Origin: Mesorhizobium sp. WSM3860
Lineage (GTDB): Bacteria; Pseudomonadota; Alphaproteobacteria; Rhizobiales; Rhizobiaceae
Assembly: GCF_002294995.1 (NCBI RefSeq)
Contig: NZ_NSGF01000026.1
Coordinates: 1-64,000 of the forward strand
Direction of reading: 5' to 3'
Length of the DNA stretch: 64,000 bases
Positions 42,074 to 50,389 of the stretch are shown piece by piece. The notes beneath the pieces were generated by a model. That model ran no database searches, was not told where the DNA came from, and saw nothing but the letters and a program-made list of their open reading frames with translations. Position 1 is the stretch's first letter; each line of letters starts with the position of its first letter. The translations under genes were made by a program, and so were the position numbers.

Positions 42074-42127
42074 GCCTCAAAGCTCCTTGGGTTCAATATG
42101 GGGTTGTGCCGGGGCAAGTCCAATGAG

Positions 42128-42180
42128 GGTCCCCTTGAGGGCCCTTCAGGGGGAGATGTCGCCACTGGCGACAGAGGGAT
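42128..42180 (+). repeat. mosaic palindromic repeat with internal duplication, diverged
   Basis: GTCCCCTTGAGGGCCCTTCA then GGGGGAGATGTCGCC-act-GGCGACA. The first part is degenerate; the second stem is perfect. Followed at 42186 by the module seen at 4922 and 39836. Confidence 0.75.
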
Positions 42181-42350
42181 CGCCGCGCATGGAGCGCCAA
42201 CCTCATCTGCCGCAGCAGCCGAGCCGAGTCGGACCCTCCTCACGATTCCACGGCAATTTCGACGTCGCCTCCAACGCTGGCTCCCTCGCCCGTGCGTCAT
42301 TGTCCCCATCGACGGCGCGAATGAACGCGCTCGCAACAATGGAGACGACA

Positions 42351-42587
42351 ATGACGACGATGGATCGTTTGCAGCACGAAACCGGCCGCAAAGGCTTCAG
42401 CCTGTTCGGCTCTGCCCGCCGCGGGCTGCGGCTGGCCTATCACGCCATGCGGATGCGCAGCGATCGCGCCGCGCTGCGCGCCATGCCCGACTATTTGCTC
42501 AAAGACATGGGCATCAGCCGCTCGCAGATCGAGCACTACACGTCCACGCGCGCCGCGCTCGTCGCAGCCGGCAGGACGGATGCCTGA
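42351..42587 (+). CDS. DUF1127 domain protein
   Basis: 78 residues from ATG 42351 (MTTMDRLQHE), with an ATGGAG site 7 bp before; the frame is open further upstream but non-coding. The C-terminal RAALRAMPDYLLKDMGISRS is the DUF1127 signature; family members are small basic proteins that in alphaproteobacteria affect RNA turnover and growth-phase responses. Basic overall. Followed by a clear terminator at 42631, so monocistronic. Confidence 0.88.
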   Translation: MTTMDRLQHETGRKGFSLFGSARRGLRLAYHAMRMRSDRAALRAMPDYLLKDMGISRSQIEHYTSTRAALVAAGRTDA

Positions 42588-42630
42588 AGCGGATGAACGA
42601 CTGCATCGGCGGCCGGCCGCAAGGCTGGTG

Positions 42631-42654
42631 AAAACCCCGGCTCGCCGGGGTTTT
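42631..42654 (+). terminator. rho-independent terminator after the DUF1127 gene
   Basis: AAAACCCCGG-ctcg-CCGGGGTTTT: ten-base perfect stem ending in a run of four T, 44 bp after the stop codon; also usable from the other strand. Confidence 0.88.
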
Positions 42655-42850
42655 CGCGTTCCGGCGCGAAGCGCTGCCGGCATTGGAGCCAGCCCCGCGG
42701 GCTGCCCGTCCAAATGAAACGGGCGATGCAATTTCCACGGTGGGCGTATCAGAAATTCCACGCTCCCATCCACTCTCGTTCAAACGCAGCGGCGTCAAAA
42801 AGGAAGCCGTCACGGCAACCCAGCCGCAAAGCAACCTTCGGAGTAGTCAC

Positions 42851-43429
42851 ATGCAACCCAACACCAAACCTGCCCGCGTTCCGCTCAACGGCGTCGACAC
42901 GCCGAACCTCTTGGCGACCATCAATTTCGTCGCCGGTCAGCCGGAGCTCGCGAAGTTCCAGTTCCGTGCCCACAACGAATGGATCGAAGGCACCCACAGC
43001 AAGAGCGTCATGCATGGCTTCCACGGCGCCGGCCAGGAGCAGAAGCATGAAAAGCCCTTCTATGCCGACAGCGACCATCCAGCGATCCTGTGCGGCGCCG
43101 ACAACGCCCCGACCCCTGTCGAATGGCTGCTGCATGGGCTGGCGAGCTGCCTGATGGCGGGGCTCGCCAACATCGCCGCCGCGCGCGGCATCAAGCTCAC
43201 CACTGTGAAGTGCTCGGTCGACGGCGACATCGACCTGCGCGGCATCCTCGGCATCTCAGACGAGGTACGCAACGGCTTCCAGAACATCCAGGTGTCGTTC
43301 GAGGTCGAGGGCGACGCGCCGGCCGAGAAGCTCGAGCAGCTGGTCGAGCAAGCCCGCGCACGCTCGGCCGTGTTCGACGTGCTGACCAACGGCGTGCCGG
43401 TCACGGTCGGGATCAAGACCATCCAGTGA
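42851..43429 (+). CDS. OsmC family protein
   Basis: 192 residues from ATG 42851. The paired motifs of the OsmC fold are present: APTPVEWLLHGLASCLMAGL with the redox Cys, and an upstream Cys in PAILCGADNAP; the C-terminal part has the family's alternating strands (VEQARARSAVFDVLTNGVPV). It is of the YhfA-like group, larger than Ohr/OsmC, likely a peroxide- or stress-related protein. Monocistronic, ending before a strong hairpin. Confidence 0.88.
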   Translation: MQPNTKPARVPLNGVDTPNLLATINFVAGQPELAKFQFRAHNEWIEGTHSKSVMHGFHGAGQEQKHEKPFYADSDHPAILCGADNAPTPVEWLLHGLASCLMAGLANIAAARGIKLTTVKCSVDGDIDLRGILGISDEVRNGFQNIQVSFEVEGDAPAEKLEQLVEQARARSAVFDVLTNGVPVTVGIKTIQ

Positions 43430-43443
43430 CGCAGGGCTGAAAC

Positions 43444-43469
43444 GACGGTCCGGAGAAATCCGGACCGTC
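43444..43469 (+). terminator. strong hairpin between OsmC gene and flavoprotein operon
   Basis: GACGGTCCGGA-gaaa-TCCGGACCGTC: an 11-bp perfect stem with a GAAA tetraloop, directly after the OsmC stop. There is no T-run (CTCACCCC follows), so a terminator is likely but not certain. Confidence 0.6.
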
Positions 43470-43494
43470 TCACCCCAGGGTTCGGAACAAAGCC

Positions 43495-44721
43495 ATGAAA
43501 CACGCTGAGGTCGTCATCATCGGTGGCGGGCAGGCCGGGCTTGCGCTCAGCCATTGCCTTGGTCGCGCCGGCATCGACCACGTCGTGCTGGAGCGCGGCC
43601 GCATCGGCGAACGCTGGCGCACGCAGAGCTGGCGATCGCTTCGCCTCTTGACGCCGAACTGGCTGAACGGCCTGCCCGGCTCGCCTTATGACGGCCCGGA
43701 CCCCGACGGCTTCAGGACGAAGGACGTCTTCGTCCATGATCTCGAAACCTATGCAAGCCGCTGGCAGGTGCCGGTCGAATGCGGCCTCGAGGTCACCTCC
43801 TGCAGGCGGACCGGCGGCGGCTTCGCGCTCGCCACCGGCGCCGGCGACTGGTCGGCCAAGGCCGTGGTGGTGGCCACCGGGCATTGCGACCGACCAATGA
43901 TTCCTTTCGCGTGGGAGACCCGGGGCGGCCCGCTCTCCCTCCACGCTTCACAATATCGTTCCCCTGGCGAACTGGCGCCCGGCGGGGTGCTGATCGTCGG
44001 CGCGTCATCTTCCGGGGTGCAGATCGCCGACGAGCTTGCGCGCGCCGGCCGGCGCGTGACGCTGTCGGTCGGCAAGCATACGCGCCTGCCGAGACTGTGG
44101 CGCGGCAAGGACATCTTCTTCTGGCTCTGCCAGATGGGCGTGATGGCCCAGCCGCTCGACGGGCTCGCCAACCCCGAGAGCGCCAGGCGCCAGCCCTCGC
44201 TGCAACTCTCCGGGCGACCGGACAAGGCCGATGTCGACCTTGCCACGCTGCAGGCGATCGGCGTCGAGCTCACCGGCCGCGTGCGCGGCATAGCCAATCG
44301 CGAGATCGCCTTCGCCGACGATCTTGCCGCGCAGATCGCGGCGGCGGACACGAAGCAGGCGCGCCTGCTTGCCGAGATCGACCGCTTCGCCGGCAACGCA
44401 CGAGCCGGCCGGCGCGAGCCGGTGCGGGTGCCTTCGCCGCGCCGCCAGCGGCTTTCGCTGACGGACGGGTCGACCGGCACGGTGATCTGGGCGACGGGCT
44501 ATGCCCGCTCGTTCGACTGGCTAGAGCCGTCGGCCGTTGGGCCGGATGGCGAACTGGCGCACCGCGACGGTGTCACCAGCGTTCCCGGCCTCTACGCGCT
44601 CGGCTTCCGCTTCCTGCGCAAGCGCGACTCCAACTTCATCGGCGGCGCCGGCGTCGACGCGCAAGCGATCGCCGCCGAGGTTTCCAGCTATCTCGACCGC
44701 AAGGACCGCCAAGCCGCCTGA
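43495..44721 (+). CDS. FAD-dependent monooxygenase-like oxidoreductase
   Basis: 408 residues. FAD motif VVIIGGGQAGLALSHCLGRA at the N-terminus, second nucleotide site VLIVGASSSGVQIADELARA, and the C-terminal VIWATGYARSFDWLEPSAVG with the ATG motif. These are flavin-containing monooxygenase/YUCCA-type features, as in the enzyme at 6064. First gene of a three-gene operon with a second flavoprotein and a MaoC dehydratase. Substrate unknown. Confidence 0.9.
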   Translation: MKHAEVVIIGGGQAGLALSHCLGRAGIDHVVLERGRIGERWRTQSWRSLRLLTPNWLNGLPGSPYDGPDPDGFRTKDVFVHDLETYASRWQVPVECGLEVTSCRRTGGGFALATGAGDWSAKAVVVATGHCDRPMIPFAWETRGGPLSLHASQYRSPGELAPGGVLIVGASSSGVQIADELARAGRRVTLSVGKHTRLPRLWRGKDIFFWLCQMGVMAQPLDGLANPESARRQPSLQLSGRPDKADVDLATLQAIGVELTGRVRGIANREIAFADDLAAQIAAADTKQARLLAEIDRFAGNARAGRREPVRVPSPRRQRLSLTDGSTGTVIWATGYARSFDWLEPSAVGPDGELAHRDGVTSVPGLYALGFRFLRKRDSNFIGGAGVDAQAIAAEVSSYLDRKDRQAA

Positions 44722-44744
44722 GGGGCCGCCCGAGGAGACCGAAG

Positions 44745-46040
44745 ATGCCGACGACCGCGATCTCCCTTCCGCCCACGCCCAAGCGCGCCCATTACGACGC
44801 CATCATCGTCGGTGCGCGCTGCGCCGGCGCCTCGACGGCGCTGCTGCTTGCCCGCGCCGGCCTAAGGGTGCTGGCGATCGAGCGCCGGCCCTATGGCTCC
44901 GACACGCTGTCGACGCACGCGCTGATGCGGCCCGCCGTGCTGCAGCTGTCGCGCTGGGGCCTGCTCAAACCGCTGCTCAAGACCGGCACGCCGCTGATCG
45001 AGACAACGACGTTCCACTATGGCGACGAGGAGATCACCATTCCGCTCAATGGCGGGCCTGGCCTTCCCGGGCTGATCGCGCCCAGGCGGACAGTGCTCGA
45101 CCGCATGCTCGTCGATGCCGCGCGCAAGGCCGGCGCCGAGTTCCTGCACGACGTGGCCGTCGGCGACCTCTTTGCCGACACGCGCGGACGCGTGCGCGGT
45201 GTCGAGACCCGCGGTGCCGGCCGCGCGCCCCTGCGGGTAAGCGCCGATGTCGTGATCGGCGCCGACGGCATCGGCTCGCTGGTGGCCAAATGCTGCGACG
45301 CGCAGGTGCTCAGAAGCGGCACGGTCTCGGCAGCCCATGTCTATGGCTACGCGCCGGTCGAACCCGGCGCCGGCTACCACTGGTATTTCCGCGACGGCAT
45401 CGCCGGCTCCCTCATCCCCACCAATGAAGGGCTGGCCTGCATCGTCGCTTCGGTGCCGACCAAGCTGTTCGACGAGCGCTTCCGCCTCGGCCATGGCCGC
45501 GCCCGCATGGAGGTGCTGGAGGCGCTTTCGCCGGCACTGGCCGAGAAGGCGAGCCGGGCGCCGAAGGATGCCCGCCTGCAGGCTTTCCGCGGCGTGCCGG
45601 GCTATATCCGCCACGCCCACGGCCCGGGCTGGGCGCTGGTCGGCGATGCCGGCTTCTTCCGCGACCCGATCACCTCGCACGGCATTGCCGACGCGCTGCG
45701 CGATGCCGAGAGCCTGGCGCGGGCCATTCTGGCCGGATCGGAAGCAGCCTTCGCGACCTGGCAGCAGGAGCGTGACCTCTTCGCCCACCAGGTCCTCGAC
45801 ACCACTGACGCGATTGCCGACTTCGACTGGTCGCTGGCCGATATCGGCGAGCGGCATCGCCGCTTCAGCGCCGTGATGAAGGCCGAGGTCCAGGCGCTCG
45901 CCGCACACCCAATGCCGGTTCGCCGCGCCTTGTCCGCCATGAGCGGGCTGACGGCTTATCGAGCGCCGGCAAAAGAGGACGAACCGCCGGCAATGGCAGG
46001 CTCGAGCCTCTATCGCAACCGAACGGGAGCAAGACCATGA
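44745..46040 (+). CDS. FAD-dependent oxidoreductase (PHBH/geranylgeranyl reductase-like)
   Basis: 431 residues from ATG 44745, with GAGGAGACC upstream. It starts YDAIIVGARCAGASTALLLA (GxGxxG-type with Arg-Cys-Ala), has the DG motif ADVVIGADGIGSLVAKCC and the C-terminal GD motif GWALVGDAGFFRDPITSHGI. This is the group-A flavin monooxygenase/GGR layout: oxidises or reduces a hydrophobic substrate with NAD(P)H. The gene ends in a 4-bp overlap with the MaoC gene, so the pair is translationally coupled. Confidence 0.9.
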   Translation: MPTTAISLPPTPKRAHYDAIIVGARCAGASTALLLARAGLRVLAIERRPYGSDTLSTHALMRPAVLQLSRWGLLKPLLKTGTPLIETTTFHYGDEEITIPLNGGPGLPGLIAPRRTVLDRMLVDAARKAGAEFLHDVAVGDLFADTRGRVRGVETRGAGRAPLRVSADVVIGADGIGSLVAKCCDAQVLRSGTVSAAHVYGYAPVEPGAGYHWYFRDGIAGSLIPTNEGLACIVASVPTKLFDERFRLGHGRARMEVLEALSPALAEKASRAPKDARLQAFRGVPGYIRHAHGPGWALVGDAGFFRDPITSHGIADALRDAESLARAILAGSEAAFATWQQERDLFAHQVLDTTDAIADFDWSLADIGERHRRFSAVMKAEVQALAAHPMPVRRALSAMSGLTAYRAPAKEDEPPAMAGSSLYRNRTGARP

Positions 46041-46492
46041 CTGTACATTTGATGAAGGACGGCTGGATCGGCGTCGTCAAGGGGCGGCCGCAGGTAGGCG
46101 CCGTCGCCGAGCGTTCGCGGCGCACGCAACCGCAGGATATCGACGCCTTCGCGGAGATGACCGGCGACCGCAACCCGCTGCACTACGACAAGGCATTGGC
46201 GGAGGCTTCGGTGTTCGGCAAGCTCATCGTGCAGGGCGGTGTCACCTCCGGCATCCTGAACGCGGTGGTCGCGGAGGACCTTCCCGGTCCAGGCTCGGTG
46301 TTCCTCGAAGTGTCATGGAAATTCGTCAAGGCGGTCGGCGTCGGCGAACTGATCACCGGCCGCGTCGAGGTCAAGGACGTGCGCGCCGACAAGCCGATCA
46401 CGAAACTTGAGACATCGGTGCGCAACGAGGCCGGCGAGCTTTGCCTCACCGGCACCGCAACGGTGTTCACCGTGCCGCTCGGCGGGGACTGA
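46037..46492 (+). CDS. MaoC-like (R)-hydratase
   Basis: 151 residues with the single hot-dog domain. The catalytic hydratase-2 motif is present as FAEMTGDRNPLHYDKALAEA (Asp and His), with VQGGVTSGILNAVVAEDLPG following. It hydrates or dehydrates an enoyl thioester or related substrate, suggesting that the operon acts on a CoA-linked or fatty/polyketide-type compound. ATGA overlap with the preceding flavoprotein. A 53-bp near-copy of its 3' end is at 48863-48915. Confidence 0.9.
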   Translation: MTVHLMKDGWIGVVKGRPQVGAVAERSRRTQPQDIDAFAEMTGDRNPLHYDKALAEASVFGKLIVQGGVTSGILNAVVAEDLPGPGSVFLEVSWKFVKAVGVGELITGRVEVKDVRADKPITKLETSVRNEAGELCLTGTATVFTVPLGGD

Positions 46493-46503
46493 CGCAAACC
46501 GCA

Positions 46504-47355
46504 TCAGTTAGGCAAATAGCCGAACCGCTGCATTTGTGCCTCGTGACTGGAGGCGATCTGGTCGATCTGGCTCGCTGTCAGCACGTCGCGCCATTGGTCG
46601 GCCTTACCAGATCGGAAGAAATTCGCCGTGGCGGCCTCGGGCCGTTCGCGGAATCCACCCTCCTTCTCCTGGGCCTGGAGGCTGTCGAATGACGACATCT
46701 CAAGCGCGCTGTCGAGTTCGGCCGCCGACGGGTTCATCTTGAGGTGCCGGGCAAGACCGCCGAAGGTCTTGCTCGGCTCGGCCAGCATGTCTTCGTAGCG
46801 CATGACGTAGATTGCCGGATGCGGCGAACGCGTCCAGCTGTGCACATGCTCGCTCCATGAACCCCAGATTTCATACACCTGCTTTTCGCCGATCACCGTA
46901 CGCATGCCCTCGCAGGCCATGAAATCGATCGTGTCGTCGATGGGCTTGCCGCGATGGTGCGACAATGAAATGACGACGTCGAGCGGATTTCTCACAATGT
47001 AGACGGCGCCCGCCGTTGCGGCGGGATTGATGACCGGCTGGCCCTCGTCCATCAGCAAGGCATTGTGCGTCTTGATGAAGGCGACGCCGCCCGCCTCATC
47101 AGCCAGCTTGACCTGGACCTTGGGACGCAGTGTGGGGATAAGCTCGTTATCGTCCTTTGTGATCTCCCTGCCGACCATGGCGGAATACCGCCACCTGCCA
47201 GCCTCGCCGCTGGAGAACCGTCCCATGTTGTTGATAGACTGCGCGCCGGCTTCTCCATGCAGAACCTTGAGCAGGCTGTGAAGGAAGTGCCGCGTCCAGG
47301 TGTTGCCCGACTTCGGGTACGACGCCAGCCAAACTATTCCGGATTGATGGGACAA
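46504..47355 (-). CDS. sulfotransferase
   Basis: 283 residues from TTG 47355, with a fine GAGGAGG 4 bp upstream. The PAPS 5'-phosphosulfate loop is VWLASYPKSGNTWTRHFLHS and the 3'-phosphate site is VYIVRNPLDVVISLSHHRGK; the catalytic His is likely in AFIKTHNALL. It transfers sulfate to an unknown acceptor; Nod-factor sulfotransferases are one rhizobial relative, but nothing here supports that role. Convergent with the MaoC operon. Confidence 0.9.
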   Translation of the reverse strand: MSHQSGIVWLASYPKSGNTWTRHFLHSLLKVLHGEAGAQSINNMGRFSSGEAGRWRYSAMVGREITKDDNELIPTLRPKVQVKLADEAGGVAFIKTHNALLMDEGQPVINPAATAGAVYIVRNPLDVVISLSHHRGKPIDDTIDFMACEGMRTVIGEKQVYEIWGSWSEHVHSWTRSPHPAIYVMRYEDMLAEPSKTFGGLARHLKMNPSAAELDSALEMSSFDSLQAQEKEGGFRERPEAATANFFRSGKADQWRDVLTASQIDQIASSHEAQMQRFGYLPN

Positions 47356-47523
47356 TGTACCTCCTCGGCCGGCCCTGTTGCCGGCCTCGCCGCCGCTGAT
47401 ACCGCATTCGACATTTTTGCAACATATGCGTGCAATCCAATTCCATCACATGGGTGTGAATTGAAATCTCCACCATCGGGCGGGCATGTGACGTGGCGGA
47501 ATGATTTGGGCTTGGGAAATATC

Positions 47524-48492
47524 ATGCATCTGAAAAGACTACTGCTTTTGGGCGTTTCATCCATTGCGTTGGCGGCCCTGGCACCGGCCGCGCGCGCGGC
47601 TGACCTCGCAGATACCTCAGTGCCGGTTGCGGCTTCGTTGCCGGCGCTCACTGCGTTCATCGAAGGGGGCGTGAACTGGGCGAGCGGCGATCGCCTCTAT
47701 CCGAACACGCCGCTGCCTGACTTCTTCTCCCCCTTCGCGGGAGCCGGCGGCGAAGTTGCGGCTGGTCTCGATTACCGCTTCAACGACACGTGGCATGCCA
47801 GTGCAAGCTTCCGCTATGGGTGGAGCAAGCGCAACAAACATCACGACTCGAGCGAAACTGTAACTTTCGCGCGGCCGCCGGGCGATGGAACGTCTGGGCC
47901 TAACCGTTCATTCGATACCACCGGTGCCCAGGCAGGTACCGTTCATGTGCGCTCGTCGCACCTGGTTGCAGATTTCGCGGTGGGCCGCGACATGGGCATC
48001 GGATCCGGGGAGGCGCAGGTCAAGCTCGGGCTTCGCTATGCGGATCTGAGTGAGAAGATCAGCGGCCCCGGTGCGGCTTACATCGGCTCCGACCTGACAT
48101 CGCTGACTTCCACCAGCGACGCCTATCTGAAGAGTCGGTTCCAGGGCCTTGGCCCCCGCGTGGCTGTCGAAGGCAGCATGCCCATATCCGGCCAGTGGGG
48201 CGTCGATTATGGCGCGGGCGCCGCCTATCTGTTCGCTCTTAAACGAGACCGGACATTCGCAGTCGAGGGCGGGGATATGATTACGCAGTCGGACAAGAAG
48301 GGTGTGTTCAACCTCGATGCGTCGCTCGCGCTGACCTATAATTTCACGCCGGCGACGAAGGTGGCGGTGGGCTACCGGGCCGACGCCTATTTCGACGCCC
48401 TGCCCGGGATCGACTTCACGAAAGTGGGCGGAGGGGCAGATACGACTCGCGTCTATCACGGGGCGTTCCTGAGGCTGACGACCGCCTTCTGA
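47524..48492 (+). CDS. outer-membrane beta-barrel protein (Lpg1974/MOMP-like)
   Basis: 322 residues from ATG 47524. Signal peptide LLLLGVSSIALAALAPAARA. The mature protein consists of alternating strands with aromatic ends (VAAGLDYRFNDTWHASASFR, GVDYGAGAAYLFALKRDRTF) and ends in FLRLTTAF, the C-terminal Phe of barrel assembly. It probably forms a pore or structural barrel in the outer membrane. Monocistronic; followed by a strong terminator. Confidence 0.85.
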   Translation: MHLKRLLLLGVSSIALAALAPAARAADLADTSVPVAASLPALTAFIEGGVNWASGDRLYPNTPLPDFFSPFAGAGGEVAAGLDYRFNDTWHASASFRYGWSKRNKHHDSSETVTFARPPGDGTSGPNRSFDTTGAQAGTVHVRSSHLVADFAVGRDMGIGSGEAQVKLGLRYADLSEKISGPGAAYIGSDLTSLTSTSDAYLKSRFQGLGPRVAVEGSMPISGQWGVDYGAGAAYLFALKRDRTFAVEGGDMITQSDKKGVFNLDASLALTYNFTPATKVAVGYRADAYFDALPGIDFTKVGGGADTTRVYHGAFLRLTTAF

Positions 48493-48512
48493 TCATCTCA
48501 GACAATATGAGG

Positions 48513-48544
48513 AAAAGCCCGCCGCGCCTTCGGCGGGCTTTTTT
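48513..48544. terminator. bidirectional rho-independent terminator
   Basis: AAAAGCCCGCCG-cgcctt-CGGCGGGCTTTTTT: perfect stem of 12 bp with T-runs on both strands, between the convergent barrel gene and the hydrolase relic. Confidence 0.93.
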
Positions 48545-48583
48545 GTATCGGGTGAGATGTGGCGCCGTCTCGGCAAGCCGCTG

Positions 48584-48856
48584 TTACCGGCCCGCGGTCT
48601 CGGCGATGAAGGCGCGGACGTGGAATTCGCCTTCGAGGAGGATTTGGTTCTGGCTCTCGAGCTCGATGAACCGCGCGCCGGGAATGCCGGCGGCCATGGC
48701 GACCGGATTCGACGGGTGCGACCTTGTCGTCCGCGCATGCAGCACCAGCGTCGGCACGCGCACCTTTCTCCGCAAGTCGCGGACATCATCATTGAAAATG
48801 TGCTCCGCAGGCGCCCAGGCATCGCCCGGCAAACGGTGCGCAGCATCACCGTCCAT
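48584..48856 (-). pseudogene. 3' remnant of a SARP/alpha-beta hydrolase gene
   Basis: The 90-codon frame matches the last 90 or so residues of the fusion protein encoded at 50386: VRVPTLVLHAR, MAAGIPGARFIELESQNQIL and HVRAFIAETAG align closely. Eight residues (the FDEF region) are deleted, the Asp of the HAREDNVAP triad is absent (HARTTRSHP) and the His of SQNHILLEG is Gln. The upstream 80% of the gene is missing: its homology stops at about 48857, where a MaoC fragment begins. Not functional as a hydrolase. Confidence 0.88.
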
Positions 48857-48862
48857 CTAGGC

Positions 48863-48934
48863 GGCGAGCTTTGCCTCACCGGCACCGCGACGGTGTTCAC
48901 CGTGCCGCTCGGCGGAGGCGAGGCGGACAAATGA
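48863..48934 (+). pseudogene. duplicated 3' tail of a MaoC gene
   Basis: 48863-48915 matches 46433-46485 at 52 of 53 bases and encodes GELCLTGTATVFTVPLGG in the same frame, continuing to a stop at 48934. No upstream MaoC coding sequence is attached. It abuts the hydrolase remnant, so two truncated genes meet tail to head here. Confidence 0.85.
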
Positions 48935-48987
48935 TCGCGGCAATCGGTTCGGCCCGGCTGTCGGTTCCCGAGCCGGGCCGACAGCCG

Positions 48988-49299
48988 TCAATAATCGGTG
49001 TCGCTTTCGATGGTGACCGGACGACGGTGGTAGCGGTGATGACGCTCGATGGAGCTCGTGACGACGACGGTGTCCGCGCGGTGATGGCGATGCCAGGCTC
49101 GGCGTCCGTTGTCATAGAAGGCGACGGTGCCGTGATGGCGGTGATGAAGGCGGTGGCCTTCCTCATTGATGACGAGGGCCGGACGGTGGTGGTAGTGGTG
49201 CCTGTGATGCGTGCCGATGACTACATCGGCCTCGGTGGCGGATGCGACGACGGGTGCCGCGGCACAGAGCGCCAACGCTGCGAGAAGCACTGTTTTCAT
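48988..49299 (-). CDS. histidine-rich exported small protein
   Basis: 103 residues. Signal peptide LLAALALCAAAPVVASA. The mature 83 residues are about a fifth histidine in clusters (HHRHHYHHRP, HRLHHRHHG, RAWHRHHRA, ERHHRYHRRP) mixed with arginine. It would be periplasmic or extracellular and could bind Ni, Zn or Cu ions; no metal gene is adjacent. AGGAAT precedes the ATG. Confidence 0.75.
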   Translation of the reverse strand: MKTVLLAALALCAAAPVVASATEADVVIGTHHRHHYHHRPALVINEEGHRLHHRHHGTVAFYDNGRRAWHRHHRADTVVVTSSIERHHRYHRRPVTIESDTDY

Positions 49300-49401
49300 T
49301 GCGATATTCCTGGCTGCTGGAGCGTCCCTTCGCCGGAGAAACCCTGCCGGGCTGTTTGGTTCCGGCCTGGATTGGGCTGCCCGGCAGCAACGCAGCGAAG
49401 G

Positions 49402-49593
49402 TCATTTTGGGCGCTCGCGCCGCAGCGCAACATATCTGAGGTAAGTGCTCGCCGCGGCGTCGCAGGCGCGTCGCGACGGGCCGTTCGCGATCAACATGGC
49501 CTTGGCGAGTTGGTCGGAGAGCCCGTATTTGCTGGCGAACGACGCTGTATCATAGGGCTCGTCTTCCAGATCGTCCGCGAGTCTGTCGGTCAT
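49402..49593 (-). CDS. small hypothetical protein
   Basis: 63 residues from ATG 49593, with GGGAGG 7 bp upstream. Acidic N-terminal half (TDRLADDLEDEPYDTAS) and a helical, Ala-rich C-terminal part (YGLSDQLAKAMLIANGPSRR). The middle faintly resembles DUF3606 proteins ('KYGLS...AL..G'), which is not conclusive. Cytoplasmic. Confidence 0.6.
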   Translation of the reverse strand: MTDRLADDLEDEPYDTASFASKYGLSDQLAKAMLIANGPSRRACDAAASTYLRYVALRRERPK

Positions 49594-49779
49594 ATATCGC
49601 CTCCCGATGCATTGGCGCGGTAGCAATGCGGAAGCACGACCTTCGGTTGCGGCGGCCGATCCCTCTTCTTTGCTTTCCGGACTTCAGTCCGACGCCGCTT
49701 CGGACGGTGGGCCGATGGGTGGAACGAACGCTCTTGGTCGCCGTTTGCCGGCATGCAATTCGCCGATGGGAGGTTAGGT

Positions 49780-49881
49780 ATGGAAGACCCTCGCAACAGT
49801 GTCCTGGAGGCTCGCTGGCTGCTTGCCGTGCCGGCCTCGATGGTCCTTACCGTGCTGATAGCCGGCATCCTGCTTTCATAG
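49780..49881 (+). CDS. 33-residue single-span membrane peptide
   Basis: ATG 49780 follows GGGAGG by 7 bp; the product is MEDPRNSVLEARWLLAVPAS then a hydrophobic VLTVLIAGILLS end. One membrane helix and a short polar N-terminus. It stops 7 bp before the iron permease-family gene, so the two are probably co-transcribed. Too short for a family assignment; the ribosome-binding site and spacing are the reasons to call it. Confidence 0.5.
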   Translation: MEDPRNSVLEARWLLAVPASMVLTVLIAGILLS

Positions 49882-49888
49882 GTCGCCC

Positions 49889-50290
49889 ATGAATCGGCTC
49901 CTCTTCATTGTCGCCGATTTTCTGTCCCGGCCGCCCGGCTTCTATGCGATGGTTGTCGCGATGGTTGCGTGCACCTTGCTCGTACCTTTCGGACTTACCA
50001 ACACGGTGACCTATGCACTGTCGGCAGCGGCCATCATCATCACGGGAATCGTGCTTATCCAGGGTTACCGGGACACGGCGGCCATCCACGCGAAACTCGA
50101 CGAGATCGTGATCGCCCTGCGGCAGACGCGGAACGACGTGGTTGGGCTCGAGCATGCGGACACGCAGGAGATCAAGTCGAAACTGGTCGAGCTGGAGCGC
50201 GAAGCGGAAGCCGGCGCGGCCAACACGGCATCGCAGAACGAGACGAATGAGGCCGGTGCCGCAGCGGGCGGGGGGCGTTGGGGTAGCTGA
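49889..50290 (+). CDS. low-affinity iron permease family protein
   Basis: 133 residues. Starts NRLLFIVADFLSRPPGFYAM, continues with two membrane helices (the second is TYALSAAAIIITGIVLIQGY), and then the family's HAKLDEIVIALRQTRNDVVG segment followed by a coiled-coil, Ala-rich cytoplasmic tail. This matches the bacterial low-affinity iron permease family (PF04120-type); whether it transports iron is unproven. Preceded closely by the 33-residue peptide gene. Confidence 0.8.
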   Translation: MNRLLFIVADFLSRPPGFYAMVVAMVACTLLVPFGLTNTVTYALSAAAIIITGIVLIQGYRDTAAIHAKLDEIVIALRQTRNDVVGLEHADTQEIKSKLVELEREAEAGAANTASQNETNEAGAAAGGGRWGS

Positions 50291-50373
50291 AGCACCGGCC
50301 GAAGGGGCGGAATGGGCAACCGCCGCCACCCAAAGATAGGCTTCCTACGCCAAGACGAAATTACGCGATCGCG

Positions 50374-50389
50374 GTAGGAGATTTCCTAC
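50374..50389. terminator. short hairpin between convergent genes
   Basis: GTAGGA-gatt-TCCTAC, six-base stem, at the end of the hydrolase-regulator gene. It lacks a T-run and is only a weak candidate. Confidence 0.35.

Noticed and set aside
46504-47355. Nod-factor sulfotransferase (nodH/noeE) in a rhizobial genome
   Set aside because: Only general PAPS motifs are present and no nod genes or nod boxes are nearby; left as a generic sulfotransferase.
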